From Dioscorea cayenensis subsp. rotundata (Eukaryota; Streptophyta; Magnoliopsida; Dioscoreales; Dioscoreaceae): a DNA stretch of 64,000 nucleotides. The notes beneath the pieces were generated by a model. It searched no databases. It was not told where the DNA came from and saw only the letters and a list, made by a program, of their open reading frames with translations. Positions 34,750 through 51,253 of the stretch are shown here, one piece after another. A program made the position numbers and the translations under genes. The stretch covers positions 434,001 to 498,000 of the forward strand of contig NC_052479.1 of assembly GCF_009730915.1 (NCBI RefSeq), written 5' to 3'. Every line of letters begins with the position of its first letter. Position 1 is the first letter of the stretch.

Positions 34750-37700
34750 AAACACACACAGTATGAAAAAACTACCACTTGATTTGATTTGGTTTGGTTT
34801 GGTTTGGTTTGGTTGGTATTTCTATTTGGTTGTGTTTGTTTGCATGGGCCCATTAGGACGTGGGTGGGGTCCAATGGAGTGAGTCTTTTGTTTCGTGATG
34901 GCACGCTTGTTTGCTGATTCTTTTGGGTTGGGTGGGTCCTCTTATGTTTGTATTGTTTCAACGGTTGAATTTTTAAAAGTTTTGGAGATTTAGAAGACAT
35001 TTGTGACCAAACTGCTGATTAATGAGCTTTTGGTGTAGATACATGCACTACTTTTTCTCTATTGTGGACCCGGCTTGTCTGGTTGTTAGTCTTCATTGTT
35101 TTTTTTTTTAATAAAATTTATTTATTATGGTTCTTTTTTTTAAGTTTAAATAGATGCCGACGTTGTTCACTTGAAGATATATATATATATATATATACAT
35201 TGCCGTTTATGTTGGATTAAAGGAATTACTAGCGTGTGGGGCGGAAGATATTTTTTTGAAAATTATGACTGTTTGTTTTTGTATGTTGTTATTGTGATTT
35301 AAATTTTAACAATAATTTTTTTAAAGGAAAATTTGATAAATCACAAATTTATTGTGATAATTATATAATAATTACGGTATAAATTTGTGTATTTATTTGT
35401 ATGTTCTTTGTTGCTTTTAATGAACGGTGGTTTTTGTGATTAAAAAAAAGTTTTGGAAAATAAATGATAGAGTTAATTTTTTTTATTGTATTTTTTCAGT
35501 AAAAATTGAAAAATCTTTATTTATTTTTTTATTTTATTTTGAAAAAAATATGTAGATCTTTATGCTTTTAATTCTTTAATATTTTTTTTTCTTATTTGTA
35601 ATTTTAGTGTTTTTTCTTATATTTTTAATGAAGTTATTAAAGTGTTTTTTTCTTGTGTGAGTATTGCATGCATGCTAACATGATAACTATTTTTGTTTTT
35701 CTTAAAAACATGATAAAAAATGTTGTTATTAATATGAGACAGATGAGTTATCAACTGTTTATATTTCCTAGAAAATTCTGTGTGATATCAACATCAAAGT
35801 AAAGCAACCTGTTGTTAATTGTCCATAAATATGAATTAGTGTGAAACCAAACTTATTCAGTGTGAAATTAAAAGTTTTTTAGAAAAAAAGGTCAAAAAGG
35901 AACAGCTCAGTCCCTGCATCAGCTAAGTCATTTCATACTAATATTTAAATTAATTTAACCCAATAAACTTCTTTATTATGCCACAATTGTCATAATATGA
36001 AATGCATCTTTGATTTATTTATTTATTTATTTCTTTGAATAAATGCATCTTTGATTATAACACCATTCTGAAATTAATTTCTATTCAAATCTTCTCAGAA
36101 ATTTCATTGGTGTTATTAAACTTAATATATTTAAAATTCAAAGATTTTTTTTTCCCAAAGAAGTTATTGACTAGAATATATATATATATACACACACAAA
36201 AGAAACTTAGATGAAACTCATGCATTTGAAAATTCATTGATACTCATTCATGTCTTCATTTAAACAGTAATCGTATTAGTCTTTTCAAAAAAAGAAAAAC
36301 ATCATCAAACCTACTAAATATTCTTTTATTTGGCATCTAGAACATCGACTAAATTATTATTAAATTTATTCTATTGATCATTCTAGTGAGCTTGTCCTGC
36401 TCCCCCTCTAAAAAAATTAAAAAAAATAAAATAAAATAATAATAATAATAATAATAATGAAATTATTTATTGGTTGATATGTTTTTTATTTATTAATGTA
36501 TGGATTAGTTTCTGTGTTTTTTAATTGTTAATCTTTTTTTAACAAAATTCCACACTGGCCTTTGTTTTTTGGAATCAATATCTTCAGTAAAAATTTTGAT
36601 TTTTTTCTTACTTTGCTCACTGATGTATTAACCCGTGCTTACTATTCTATGATTTTTTTTAATAGTCATCTTCATTAAATAATTTTTATTATTATTTAGT
36701 ATTAACAAAAACAACTTGTTAATGGAATGACAACCAAGAAAAGCTATATATAACCACAACTTTAAAGCTATCTTCATTTTTTTGAAACTACCTTCCATCT
36801 TTCATTTTCATTTGTCATTAATATTACCAAATCATAATAACCATGAACCAATTTGACCGGACAACCCTAAAAGCCTTTTGAAATAGTTTTTTTTTTTAAT
36901 ATTGAATGGACAATTCATATCATAAATATCTTAATACATATGGGACCTCACCCATGGATCACTAAAGCCCTGTTTTACTTTCTCTAGTTATATTTCAATG
37001 AATGTGATTTATCTATTTTTTTTAAAATATGTGCTATCACCTTACGTGAGTTGAAGTTTGAATCTACCTACTTAACAAGGACATCAATGATCTACATTAG
37101 TGCAAATACATCAAGAGGTTGTTAGTTTTTAAAAAAAATTTAAATAAAATTTTAGTTATTATAGTTGAATTTATTGTTTATTTTTTGAATATATTTACAA
37201 AATATTAAATTCGGGAAAAATTTATCACCATGGTTTTGATGTTAATTGATGCATTATAAGTTTATTTATTAAGTTTGATAACTAATGGCAAATTTTCACA
37301 TGAAAATTTGAGGATATAATACTATTGTAACACTTTGGAATGAATCAATCCAACACTAAATAAGCTGAAAAATCATACAAAAAAATGAGGGTGTGATGAA
37401 TATTTTTATCTAAACATAGTTACTATAATAATCATTTTTCTAAAAAAAAAATAGAATTTGTAATGAACATTTGTAAATATGCGAGAAAAATAAACACTGA
37501 ACTAAAAGTAATTTTAATTTTCACGAATAAAAGGGATTTTTTAATGGATCTAAAAAAAATTATAAGTACTTATTAATTTTGAAAAATATTAAACGATTCA
37601 TTGTTCCTCCCCTCTAATAAATAAACAAATAAATAAACAAAACAAACAAATAACGAGTGAAGTGTTGCATGCACATATACCCAATAATAATAATAATGAT

Positions 37701-39240
37701 AAATTTTTATCTTAAATCTAGGAACAAAAGCCAAATTGAATCAAAAGATCAGTTTGTTGATTAGCTAACAAATGGAGAAGATTAAGGAGACGTGACTGCA
37801 AGGAATCAAACAACCACTAATATTATTTATAATTTATTATTAACAAATTTATTATATTATTATTATATTATTATAAATAAATAAATAAATAAGAGAACGT
37901 GGTGGGAGGCGCCGGCGATGGCGCCGGTCTGGTTAACAACAACTGCACCGGATTAACCGACCACTCAATCAAATCTTTCCTTTATTTTTTTTTATTTATT
38001 GTTGTCTGAATTTTGAATAAAAATATATTTAGTTGTGTAATCCATGGATAGGCTCAATTCTCAATGTTATTATTATATAATAAAGTTTTAAGTGGGTTAA
38101 GTTTAAATTAATTGTGTTAGATGGTCTTATTTTATTTTAATTTATATTAATTTTAATGGTGTATATTATTCAGGGGGTGAAATTGTCCAATTCGACCAAT
38201 TTTTTTTAAAATAGTTTAATATTAAAAATATGGAAAATAAAATGCATATGCCAAGACATAATAAAATTCCTTTCCTATGTCTATGAAGATTTAGCTGAAT
38301 TCAAGGTTGTCTTAATATTATTTTAATTACCTAATTGAGGGTTTAGTTAATAATGATCCATATTAAAATCACTTAACCCAGATAAAGATCTTTAATATGA
38401 ATATTAGTTTTAAAATATATATATATATATATATACATAAGATTAATTCTTAATAACTTTGTTATTCACCATGCAAAACACTGTCACCAGTGAAAACACC
38501 AGCTAGAATTTATCTAATTAATATCTTAATTTTATCTTAATGATTTTTTTCTCTTATACTTCCTTGAAATTTTTGGGAAACCATAGGTATTCGTTTGTTA
38601 AAAAAAAAAAAGATATTATTTTAAAATAAAAATAAAAACCTGGAAATAGAGTAGTAAAAATGAGGGCGTGGTTAGGGAAGGGGTTTGCATCACCCGCCTC
38701 TTTCTTTCTGTTCTGAGTACTAGTTATCTCGCTTATATGACATGCCAAATGGAATCATATGTGGCAATCAGAAAAAAGAAAGGATAAAATTATAAAACCA
38801 ACCCGAGATTATATATAACACTATATTAATTTTTTAAAAAAATATATGAACTCAAAAATTAATAATAGTTTCAAAAATAATTGAGAATCATAAAAACAAA
38901 AGGTATTTTTTTTTAAACAAAAGGTATTATTATTATTATTATTATTTAAATAATAATAATATGCTATGAGTACTAGTTATCTTATTTATATGATATGATA
39001 AGTGGATCAATTTTTTTTAAATATATGAACTAAAAAATTAATAATAGCTTCAAAAATCATTGAGAACAAAAAAAAAAAAAACAAGAGGTATATTTTTTTT
39101 AAAATAATAATAATAATGATAATAAAAAATTATTTTTAATTTTAACTGCCTTTCCTTTGCATTCATAAACCCATATATAGTTATAAAAATGGTCAATTAA
39201 AATTTCCAAGAAAAAGAGGGCCTAAATTGCAAATATGCGA
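34750..39240. other. 4.5-kb AT-rich intergenic region
   Basis: No gene is supported on either strand. The start (34780-34810) has a (GGTTT)n run upstream of the DUF620 gene. It contains TA, AAT and AAAT microsatellites (35176-35198, 36173-36190, 36436-36460, 37870-37892, 38418-38436, 38929-38945) and many poly(A)/poly(T) tracts. A GC-richer island at 37900-37965 is too short to assign. Two related AT-rich blocks at 38700-38945 and 38965-39125 share TACTAGTTATCT, TATATGAACT and TTAATAATAG, an old local duplication. Confidence 0.45.
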
Positions 39241-39244
39241 ATAT

Positions 39245-39640
39245 AATAATACAAGCTCTTGTTCATCTAAATTTCAAAAGAGAAATTTCTCTTCCTTGAC
39301 CGATCGCAAGCCTTTGCTTCCTCTTCGATTCTTCGCCTTCGTTCCCCTTCTTCTTCCCCGTCACATCGAGAGATTGTCTACGAGGATGAGGAAATCGTGT
39401 CTTTGATCCCCTTATCTAAGTATCCGTGTCCAAGCTGTGCACCTGAGGAGCTGACACACACTTATCTAGAAACCCTAGCGGAGAAAGTGTGAATTATCCG
39501 CGATCTTCATTAATTATCAGTTCTTCGAGATTTTTTGGTTGTTTTCATGGTGTTTTTTCAGTCGAAGTTGAAGATGTTGATGATAAAGGCGTGATCTTGA
39601 ATAAGTTGGAAGCTTTTTGTGGGACTGAAAGAAGGTAACC
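39245..39640 (+). promoter_or_regulatory. Probable 5' UTR of the IPC synthase gene
   Basis: The CT-rich stretch (39270-39350) and GC-richer leader before the ATG at 39641 look like a plant 5' UTR, in contrast to the AT-rich DNA upstream. A short upstream ATG at 39385 stops quickly. I see no convincing TATA box. Confidence 0.4.
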
Positions 39641-42600
39641 ATGTACATTGCTCGCGAGTTTTCAAAGGTATCGTCTTTGCGACCCTGGTTGCAAAATTTC
39701 TAGGTTTTTGGTTGATTTTAGGAGATGGTTATTGTTTCGTGGTTTGTTCAGTTATGGAAGAGGGTTTGCACGGAAACGGCTGTGGAGTGGAAACTTCTCC
39801 AGGAGAAATGGAAGTTGTTGCTCGCCGGGCTTGTTTTTCAGGTAGTTTATTGTGCTGCCTTGTCTAATTGCCTTAATTGGTGTACAGGAATTTGTGGCAA
39901 GTGTATTGATGAATTAGGTTTCCATACTGAGATTTTGGAGCATCTTTTGCATATCAAAATGTGGCTTGATGAACTGTGGTTTTGGGAAGTCTTTGGTTGA
40001 TGAATTTGTTAATGTTCTTTCCCTATATATCTATATAAAGTTTACTTCTTTGATTTGTGGTGAAACTGTATGGCATGTTGTTGGATGTGTGGTTCTCTTT
40101 TGAATGAAATTAAGTTCTCTGATATTTGTAGGATTTTTATGGTCATTGTGCTTCAAGGTAGAACTTCAATTTAGAGACTTTTGAGGTCACCTTGTTACAA
40201 ACTATGACAGACTGTTCATATTTTTGATTATTTTCCGAGATGGCCTCGTCTTCTATTCTTGCCCTCATTAATGTTGCTTTCTTGCATGCCTCTTTTCAGT
40301 TTGATGTATTGAATACATTATCTGAGAGAGTTTTCACATATTTTTACTTGTTGGTAGTATATCCATGGGCTTGCTGCGCGAGGAGTTCACTATCTTCACC
40401 AGCCTGGACCTGTTCTTCAGGATGTTGGTTTCATGATCCTCCCGGTATGTCTTGCATTGTAGTCACTTTTACATTTCTCAGCCATCATCCATGTGCAATT
40501 TGAGATTATAATCCTGATGCTTTTGACCTTTTCATCAGGAACTCGGGAAAGAAAGAGGATATGTTAGTGAGAATACATTTGCCACTATCTTCATCTCTTT
40601 TTTCTTGGTACTTTATCTAACTCCTTTATGGTGCTTTATTGTTAGTATGTTCTCTATTGTTAGCATGTTCTTTCCTTGTATCACTACTCCATCTTGTGAT
40701 AGTTTGGTCATGTGAAAGTTGGATATATATGGGCTCTTTCCTTTGATGACTGTGCTACAATATAGCCGACTCACTATTCACAGACGGATTATTCAAACTT
40801 AAATTTGCTCTTTCCCTTATGCTTTAGGACTTCCTTGGTTTATTAATAATGTGGCATTGTAGTTTAGCCATTAGTTTCCTGCCTAGAAGCATTTTTTCCT
40901 GGTCTTCATGCCACTACTGTATGCTTACTGACTGCATTATTGCATTATTTTCTTACTGTCTATGTTCTGCATGAGCATTTGTTCTGACAGTATCTCTGTA
41001 TGTTACAGTGGACTTTTCATCCTTTCATTTCTCATAGCAAACGTTTCTACACAGTTCTGATCTGGCGTAGAGTGCTGGCATTTTTAGTTGTAAGTTTATG
41101 ATAGAGATTTTCTTTCCTTACCAAATTATTTTTTAATCTATGTGGGAATTTCTTCATGCAGTTTTCTCAGGCTCTGCGGATCATTACATTCTATTCAACT
41201 CAGCTTCCTGGACCTAACTATCATTGTCGTGAGGTATCCTTTTGAGAAAGTGGTAGATGAGTGTGTTTGTTCGATGCATATTGTTTATTCTTATGAAAAG
41301 CAATTCATCTCTAAGCTTTCAGAAATAGACTGCTGCAAAAATTGTAAATCCGTAATGTTTTCTTTTGCTTTTAGGGTTCTGCACTTGCTAAGCTGCCTAA
41401 ACCAGATAGTATATTTGAGGTCCTTCTCCTAAACTGTAAGTGATTACCCTTTCTTTCTTCTTTCAGTTGGAGGTTGATAATGGTCTTTTTTTTCACTTTC
41501 TCTAGCTCATTTTATTTGTAGTTCCACGAGGAGTTCTGTATGGCTGCGGGGATTTGATATTTTCATCTCACATGATATTTACGTTAGTTTTTGTGCTGAC
41601 GTATCAGAAGTATGGATCGAAAAGGTAAGATCGTTGTCGTCTAGTCATTTGTCGCATTCTTTTCCCCCTCACATTTATTTCTTACCTTTTATTTTGCATT
41701 GTGGACGTCACCATGATACCGCTGCAGTTAAATTCATTATATCTATATTCTGAATTTATCTTGCAGGTTTGTCAAGTTCCTCGCATGGTTGATAGCTGTT
41801 ATACAAAGCCTTCTTATTATAGCTTCTCGCAAACACTATACAGTAGATGTTATTGTTGCTTGGTATGCTGAAACTTCTGTTCTGTCTCATAATTTTTTGT
41901 CATAGTTTACATTCTAATTTAAATGTCACATGATTGGCTTTGTTCCAGGTATACTGTTAATTTGGTTGTGTATTTCCTCGACAATAAACTTCCTGGTGAG
42001 TTTGGTTTCTTCAGATGAAATAATTCTTGTGATCTACATTCTGAACTGCTTGATATTATCCATCTTCAGAAATGCCGGACCGGACTAGTGGAACCCAACC
42101 TTTGCTACCAACGAACACCAAATGGAAAGAAAATAAATCTGGTGATCTCGTTGATTGGGTATGACATGGCTCTAGTTTCTACTTCTACAAATGTTCTGCA
42201 TTTATTTAGGTTCTTAATTCATCACCTTGAAAATAAAGCTTTCATATCCTTTCTTTAAGACATACTGCATTAGAGATTTATTTATGATACTTTGTTCAAC
42301 ATGTGAAGAAATTATTCTCTGAGACAGACACACAGTTGCCTTTATTCTCTTCTTAGACCTCTGTCCATGGTATATACATTGTCTTCGAGATTGAGTCAGT
42401 AGATTTAATTATGGATTTCATTAATCATGTTGAGATATGATTCACTGGGATGGATAATATGCTGTTTCATTAAGGAAAAAAATTTCTAGAGACTAGACCG
42501 AATGAAACATTTCTCACTATTTCTTTTTCTTCTTGATTCTTATCATGGCATGTGAAGTGTTTCTAAACCTACTCTTGGTGTTTTCAGAGGCTGAGAGTGC

Positions 42601-42668
42601 AAATGACCGGAAAGCATTTAGATGATGAAGATCTTCCTTTGACTGAGACAAACATGAATGCAACATAG
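39641..42668 (+). CDS. Inositolphosphoryl ceramide synthase (PI:ceramide inositolphosphotransferase)
   Basis: Transfers phosphoinositol from phosphatidylinositol to ceramide in Golgi-type membranes, the first step to glycosyl inositol phosphoceramides. Arabidopsis homologues (IPCS2/ERH1) affect programmed cell death in defence. Coding exons: 39641-39667, 39752-39841, 40358-40444, 40539-40607, 41009-41089, 41162-41233, 41375-41435, 41522-41624, 41767-41862, 41949-41995, 42070-42158, 42588-42668. These give 903 nt, 300 aa, close to the family norm. Conserved landmarks are [33 protein letters not shown] and [29 protein letters not shown] follows, with the presumed catalytic triad His179, His220 and Asp224 of the sphingomyelin-synthase-like fold. 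Hydrophobic segments fit a multi-pass membrane protein, and the tail after residue 250 is hydrophilic. The 9-codon first exon makes the start less certain than the rest. Confidence 0.92.
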
Positions 42669-42729
42669 TTGTTACTGAAATACTTGAATACCGACGGTGT
42701 CTATATCGTCAGCCCGAAGGGCATAGGTC

Positions 42730-45040
42730 AACCTAAACTGTAGCTTTTTCGAGTAAAAGATAGAAATAGGCCTTCTTGGTGTAGTTTTTTTTTTTTACTC
42801 AATGGCATGTAAATGAATTGAGCTCAAGTTCATCTAAGGTAAAATCTTTTTTCTTTTTGCTTCATGAAGTGTATTTCCAGCAGTAAATTCCAATTGAAAT
42901 GCATTGCATGTGATCTTGAATGAGTAAATGCATTGCAGTACAGAAAAACAACTCTCACGAGAAAGATGTGTTGAATGCAACTCAAATGAATGCATTTTGT
43001 CTGGTCCTTGTTTTTGCCCCCTCATAATTAGCTTTAAAAACCAGCACCTATAAAGCAGCATAAATTTTTGTTCCAGTTTTCAACCAATTTATTTTACCTT
43101 CTCATATTTACATGAAGTTCAAATAATATATATTTCTTAACCAATTTACCATCAAAAGTAAAAGTACAAGATTTGATTAGTAAAAGTAATAGTTTTCAAG
43201 GTGCTAATAACAAAATTAAACAAACTACTCCATGATTAAAAAAAAAGGGTGTAAAATTACTTATATTGTTCACAAAGAAGCAAGAAGAACATCATCTCTC
43301 TTGTGTTCCTCCTTTTCTTTGCACTGGGACAGGGTCACAGGGCACAAGAGAATCAGAATGTGGCAGAGTGTTGGGTCTGAGCTACAGCAATGCACAAGAA
43401 AATGAGTCTGCCTTTTAGGGTGTTTGTAAACAGCAATGCATGTTATCCTTTGTTCATGTTGTTTAACTAAACATTTGCATGCATGATCTCTATGCCACCT
43501 AAAAGAACCTCACAAGCCATGTGGGGGTTGCCATCACTGCCATTGAACCCCTTCTTGCCACCTTTTTCTTTTTTAGTTAATCATCTTCTTCTTCTTCTTT
43601 TTCTCTTTTATCATTTTTCATCCAAATTAAACTCTTGAAAAAAAAAGATAAAGACAGTTGTTATTGGTTTTATGTTTAATATATATATATATATATATAT
43701 ATGTAGCAGTTGAATGAAGTTTATTTATGATGATGATGATGATGATGATGATGTTCATATATGCTTCATGAATAGAAGCAATGGGACCTGTTCACTAACG
43801 ACCACCACCCCATCCATTCCTTTACCTTGGTCTTTTAATCACTACTTTTGGGGCCCTCCTTAGCCGAATGCCGGTGCTCCAGCAGCGGTTGCTATCATTT
43901 TGCCACCCCATTTATTTATTTATTTTTATACATGCTGTTCTTTTATTCTTTTTTTAAACTCAAAACATTGTTTATATTGAATGTATAAATAAATTAAATT
44001 TTTTGTTTTAAAAAATTGATTAATTAATGAATTAACAGATTTGAGTCTTTTGGTGAGTTGAATTCATGCACTTAAAAATGAATCATTTTAATATGAGAAA
44101 TAAATGTTCAGCGACTGTGTATTTACATTAAAAAAAAAAAGTGACAAACACTAACTCTTAATAACATACGCAAATGAGAAATTACTATAATAATGTCTTC
44201 ACTTTTTTGAAGCTAAAGAGCCGTGTCAGGAGGATTGAACTGGCATCTCTTCCAAACTAGTGATTGATTTTTAATGATTTTATCAAAAAAAATTATTTAT
44301 CCCAATTAAACTTAAAAAAAAAAGTCTAATAAAAATAACAATATATATGTTTTTTAAAAGTTAAAATTGACCAAAACTGGTCAGTTTTGAAGACAAATAT
44401 AACTTTAATGCACTGTTACATATGATATATCTAATTTCTACTAATGGCATATTAAACAAGAAAACTTTTTTTTTTTGGTTTTTTCATCTCTGTAGTAAAA
44501 ACAAAGCATGTTTGCTTGTTTGTTTGACTGGAACATAATAACAATGCTGACTAAGTTTGACTGAGAAACAGAGAGAAAGAAAGATCTCATGGCCTCTCTC
44601 TCTTTCTCTCTTTTGGAGAGTAGTCTAAAATACTCCATTTCTATGCTGAAAACTCAATACCATTCATTAGATGTGCCTTGATTGATGCTTGCCTAGAAGA
44701 GGCAGCAAGACAGGTCCCTCTTTCTCTCTCATTTCTTTAGCACAAACAAAGAGTGATACACAACATTGGAAAGATCAGACTAAGCTGGAAAGGCATCCAA
44801 CAATGGAGGGGGGGATGAACATCAATAATTCTGCCCCTGAACTAGTCCTACTTCCATAAATGCTCACACTCTTACACAGTAACCCACAAACACCTCATCA
44901 CTCTGCATTTTGTTGCATTACATCAAGTTCTTTTCTTTTTATATATATATATATATATATTGTATTGCTTCATGTTCATCAGTTTGTTTTGTTTGTTTTT
45001 GAATCACAAAGCTTGTTGGTTTTCTTAGTTTTTTGGTGAA
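42730..45040. other. Intergenic region between IPC synthase and BSK gene
   Basis: No gene is supported. Contents are an IPC synthase 3' flank, (AT)n at 43679-43702, (GAT)n at 43726-43752, poly(A/T) tracts, and just before the BSK gene a (TA)n run at 44941-44960, about 90 bp upstream of its ATG, that could serve as a TATA region. Confidence 0.45.
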
Positions 45041-45044
45041 GGAA

Positions 45045-47633
<2,589 letters not shown>

Positions 47634-48025
47634 TGTTTATAGATATGTTTTTTCACTTCATTTCCTACAACATCTCTTCGTCTTTTTTTTTTATTGATCT
47701 TCCATTATTTGGTTCTTATATTTCACAAGCTGCTGTTGTTATATGAGTCTGTGTTTCTTGAGTTGTATGCTTTGATATTTTTAAGTACATAGATTTTCGA
47801 CAATCAAAATCCATCTAGTTGCTGCAATTCAAACACTCTCGAATAAAAAAGTCGACAACATCTTCAACTAGAATAGAATTATAGTTCACAATGCAGATGT
47901 AAAATCGAAGGATCTTGATGGCCATAGAATTCCTAAAAGGAACTCAAGCAGAGCTTTACATTGTAAAAACAATCGAACATTGCATGTTTCTCTACTAATC
48001 GAGCCCCTTCAAAACAAAGTCCGAT

Positions 48026-49511
48026 TCAGCCTGGTACATTGAAGTGAAAGAGCCAGGAGATGACGAAGGCGAACACCATGCAAGCGAGCAAGAAATTGAG
48101 GAAACGGTGACCACGCCAAAAGGTTCTGGTTTCGCTTGCTGGCGATGCTGCTGGAGCTGCATTGTTAGTCTCATTCCACTGCTCGATGAACTCGGCTTCA
48201 CCAGTACCAATAACATTTTTTGCAATCGAGCCACATATTTCGCAAGTCCTGAAATGAGATACCGAAACAATGCACGTGAGATGTGATCAAGGCTAACTGA
48301 TCAGATACCAATTCAATAAACGACATCGCAAACATGCTTTCATGATACTGTTTATTAAAAACACAACCATCCCAAGAGAGAAGAATAATTGCTCATTGGA
48401 TAGAAGAGAATGAATAACTGAATAAGCAACCCAATCTTTCATTGTATGGAGTACAAGTAAGAACTTCATCCATAAATTTTGAAAAAACAGAGCATACATG
48501 CATATCTCCAAATATTCCCTTCAAAGGTTGTCAAGAATTTAACAAACACAAACACGACAAGCGATAAAATAGTAAAGCTAAGCAATTTGGTTTTTTCACA
48601 TGTTACTATCTCATTCCTAGCTTTCTACTTTGATTTTCAAGATCTAGTTTAGCATTTGAAGCATAATGGGAGCTTTAGGAAAGATAAATAACAGAAAGAT
48701 TTAGTCGCAAGGTGATTCTCTAGTTCAAATGCTGAAATGTATTTGTATAAGAAAAGCAAGAACAAAGAAGCATGTAAAAGAAAGTTAGTCAAGAAGGAAT
48801 CCTTGGAATTATTGTCTCTAAAGCCAGTTAACTTCTTCCATAATCTCTTTAATCCACATTGCCCACTTCTTTCACCAAAGATGTTTTATTCCTTATTATT
48901 CAAATTACTGCTCCTATGTGTTCAGATTAATTAATCACACACAGCAAAATCAATTTCAGAAAATCATGGAAACAGAAGATGAGCATAAAACAACAACAGA
49001 ATCAAAAGTACTTTCAAAGAAGAAATCCAAAGAGAAACAGTGTTTCTTACTTATTTCCCTTGATTTTAAACCAAGTCTCAGCACATTGCTTATGAGCAGC
49101 AGCCAAATCATCCTTGCAAGAACAACCCAACTCAATTGCAATGCCTGATTCGTGAGAAGCACTCTGCAAACCAAGTTGACAAATCCGACAATCCTTCTCA
49201 TCAACTTTGGCCAAATTCACTTTAATTTCTGATGCAGGGCAATCTTCCAGATCAACCTCAAGAGAGCACTCAGAGAAGCAGGAGTTTCTGCAGGTCTCCG
49301 GCGGTGGATCAGTATCATGGCTGGAGACATTGGAGACCCGGAACTGATCATAATGTGAACCTGTGACCTTTGTGTTATATGGTGAATGCCAAGATTGTTC
49401 TTCAGCGTCTGAAGAACTGTTGTGGCTTTCCTCACTTTCCTCTTCGCCATTGGAGCAAGGATTTGGTCCTTTTTCCAAGTCTGGGCGAGATGTTTCTCCC
49501 TTGTTGGCCAT
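48026..49511 (-). CDS. RINGv (C4HC3) membrane protein, probable E3 ligase-like
   Basis: Two coding exons, 49511-49051 and 48248-48026, join in phase (AA|G) to give 227 aa. Residues about 105-165 form a RING-CH domain: CRICQLG, then CSCKDDLAAAHKQCAETWF, then CEICGSIA across the splice junction. RING-CH domains bind zinc and, in MARCH-type proteins, recruit E2 enzymes to ubiquitinate membrane targets. Near the C-terminus, FLNFLLACMVFAFVISWLF is a single transmembrane segment, so the RING faces the cytosol on a tail-anchored-like protein. The acidic, Ser-rich N-terminal half is probably disordered. The ATG follows the first open frame with MANKGETSRPDLEKG. Upstream non-coding exons may reach the (AG)n repeat at 50014. 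Substrate unknown. Confidence 0.85.
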
Positions 49512-50012
49512 TAACTACAACAAAAGAAAGAGCTTTGGAAAAAAAAAAAATGGGATGATTGGAGTCACTGAATTTAAACTGAAGATCTCTGAACAAAAAG
49601 AAAAAAACCTAGAGATTTGATAGAAGAGAAGAGAAGAACATCCCAAATGTGAGCTTGTGGAGGGTGAAATCTAAAGATTCAAGAAATAAGATGCGAAACC
49701 ATCCAAAGTTGGAAACTTTAGGAAAATAAACCAAATCACAGCAAGGAAACAGTTGCATTCCCAAATTGAAATCCCATCAAACCCTCATAAAAACACACCA
49801 AAAAGAGATTTTGCAATAGAAATTAAGAACACCCTAGAGTAAGAAAACAATACCTCATAAACCAAACAAACTCCCAAGACAACAGAGACCCAAATGCATT
49901 CAATTCATGCAAATCATTTAATACAGCCATAAAAATGAGATCTTTAAAAAAAGAAGAAGAGCATGAAAATCACAACAATCCCATTAACTGCAGGAAAACC
50001 AAACAATCACAA

Positions 50013-50013
<1 letters not shown>

Positions 50014-50053
<40 letters not shown>
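50014..50053. repeat. (AG)n microsatellite upstream of the RINGv gene
   Basis: About 20 AG units. On the minus strand this is a CT repeat about 500 bp upstream of the ATG, a position where plant 5' UTRs and core promoters often have CT/GA repeats. Confidence 0.9.
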
Positions 50054-50056
<3 letters not shown>

Positions 50057-50059
50057 AGG

Positions 50060-51213
50060 AAAGGGAACGGGGTGGAAGTTAAACAACAGGGAGCAAAGGA
50101 CCTGGCACCATTGTCAGTCCACAGAGAGTGAGGAGCTCACACAAGGAAAAGTTTGGAGACAGTGCAAGGCTACGGCAACAAGAGATGAAGAGAAAGAGAG
50201 AGATATATAGAGCTAAAGAAGAGAAATTAGCAGGCTTTTCTTTTGTTTTCCTTTGGATTTCACTTGATGTCAAGAGACACCTGAAAAAGAAAAGACTGCA
50301 ACAAGAGAGAGAGAAAAAAACATATATTTTACAGACAGGACATTGAAATATATATATATATATATATTTATATTATATTATATTATAGATTTTCAGAAAT
50401 TGGACAAGATTAGAAAAAGATGCAAGAATAAAATATTCACCTAAAAAAAATATTATTTTATCTGTGTTTGATGAGATTCCATTTTATCAAATCCAAACCG
50501 GCATGCCATCCTAAACCACTTTTTTTTTTTCAACTGTTCTGTGTGTATATATATATATAAATACATGGTATTTCTTTGGATTTATTATGTGTGTGTATAT
50601 ATATAGATATGTATACTTGTTTTGAAGAAAGAGAGAAAGAGGATGTGACAGAGTATGACTTGTACCAGGACTGACAATTGATGAACCCTAGAAACACAAA
50701 CAGTAGCAAAACATACTTGTAATAGCCAAACATGTTTTTTTGTTTGTTTTATTTTTACAAATATTCATTAAAATTTTTTGGTTTTACATGAGACTCCTGG
50801 TTTATTGATAGTTCTACAAAACTATATATATATATATATATTTAATAATTTGAAAATTTAAAATAGTTGATAAAACTGTAAAAATCCTTTTGCCTCCTCT
50901 TTACTCCTTGTCCTTTTCTTTTGAAAGAAGGCCCCCCTCCTATTTTCTTGCTCCTTCAAGAAGTATTTACAAAACCAACAAAATATCAAATAGATTTACA
51001 AAAAAAAAAAAAAACATTTTTTAATGTCATCATGGTTTAGCCAGGAATACAAACTTCACCTGCTTCCCATGTGGTCAGTAGCAGTTCCTTTGTTTGTGGC
51101 ACCACTGGTAGTACTTTTAGCTAAACCAATGAAACTCACAAATTAAGAAGTATTTGCAAAGCCAAAAAAAATATCATACAGATGATTTATATGAACCAAA
51201 AAAAATAAAATAA

Positions 51214-51253
<40 letters not shown>

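Noticed and set aside
34746-35000. N-terminal extension of the DUF620 frame
   Set aside because: It encodes a low-complexity NQTKPNQTK run from a (GGTTT)n repeat, and the conserved family start MRKLWPNLDR begins at 34745.
37900-37965. GC-rich island in the 4.5-kb intergenic region as a possible exon
   Set aside because: Only about 60 bases, no matching splice partner or ORF was found.
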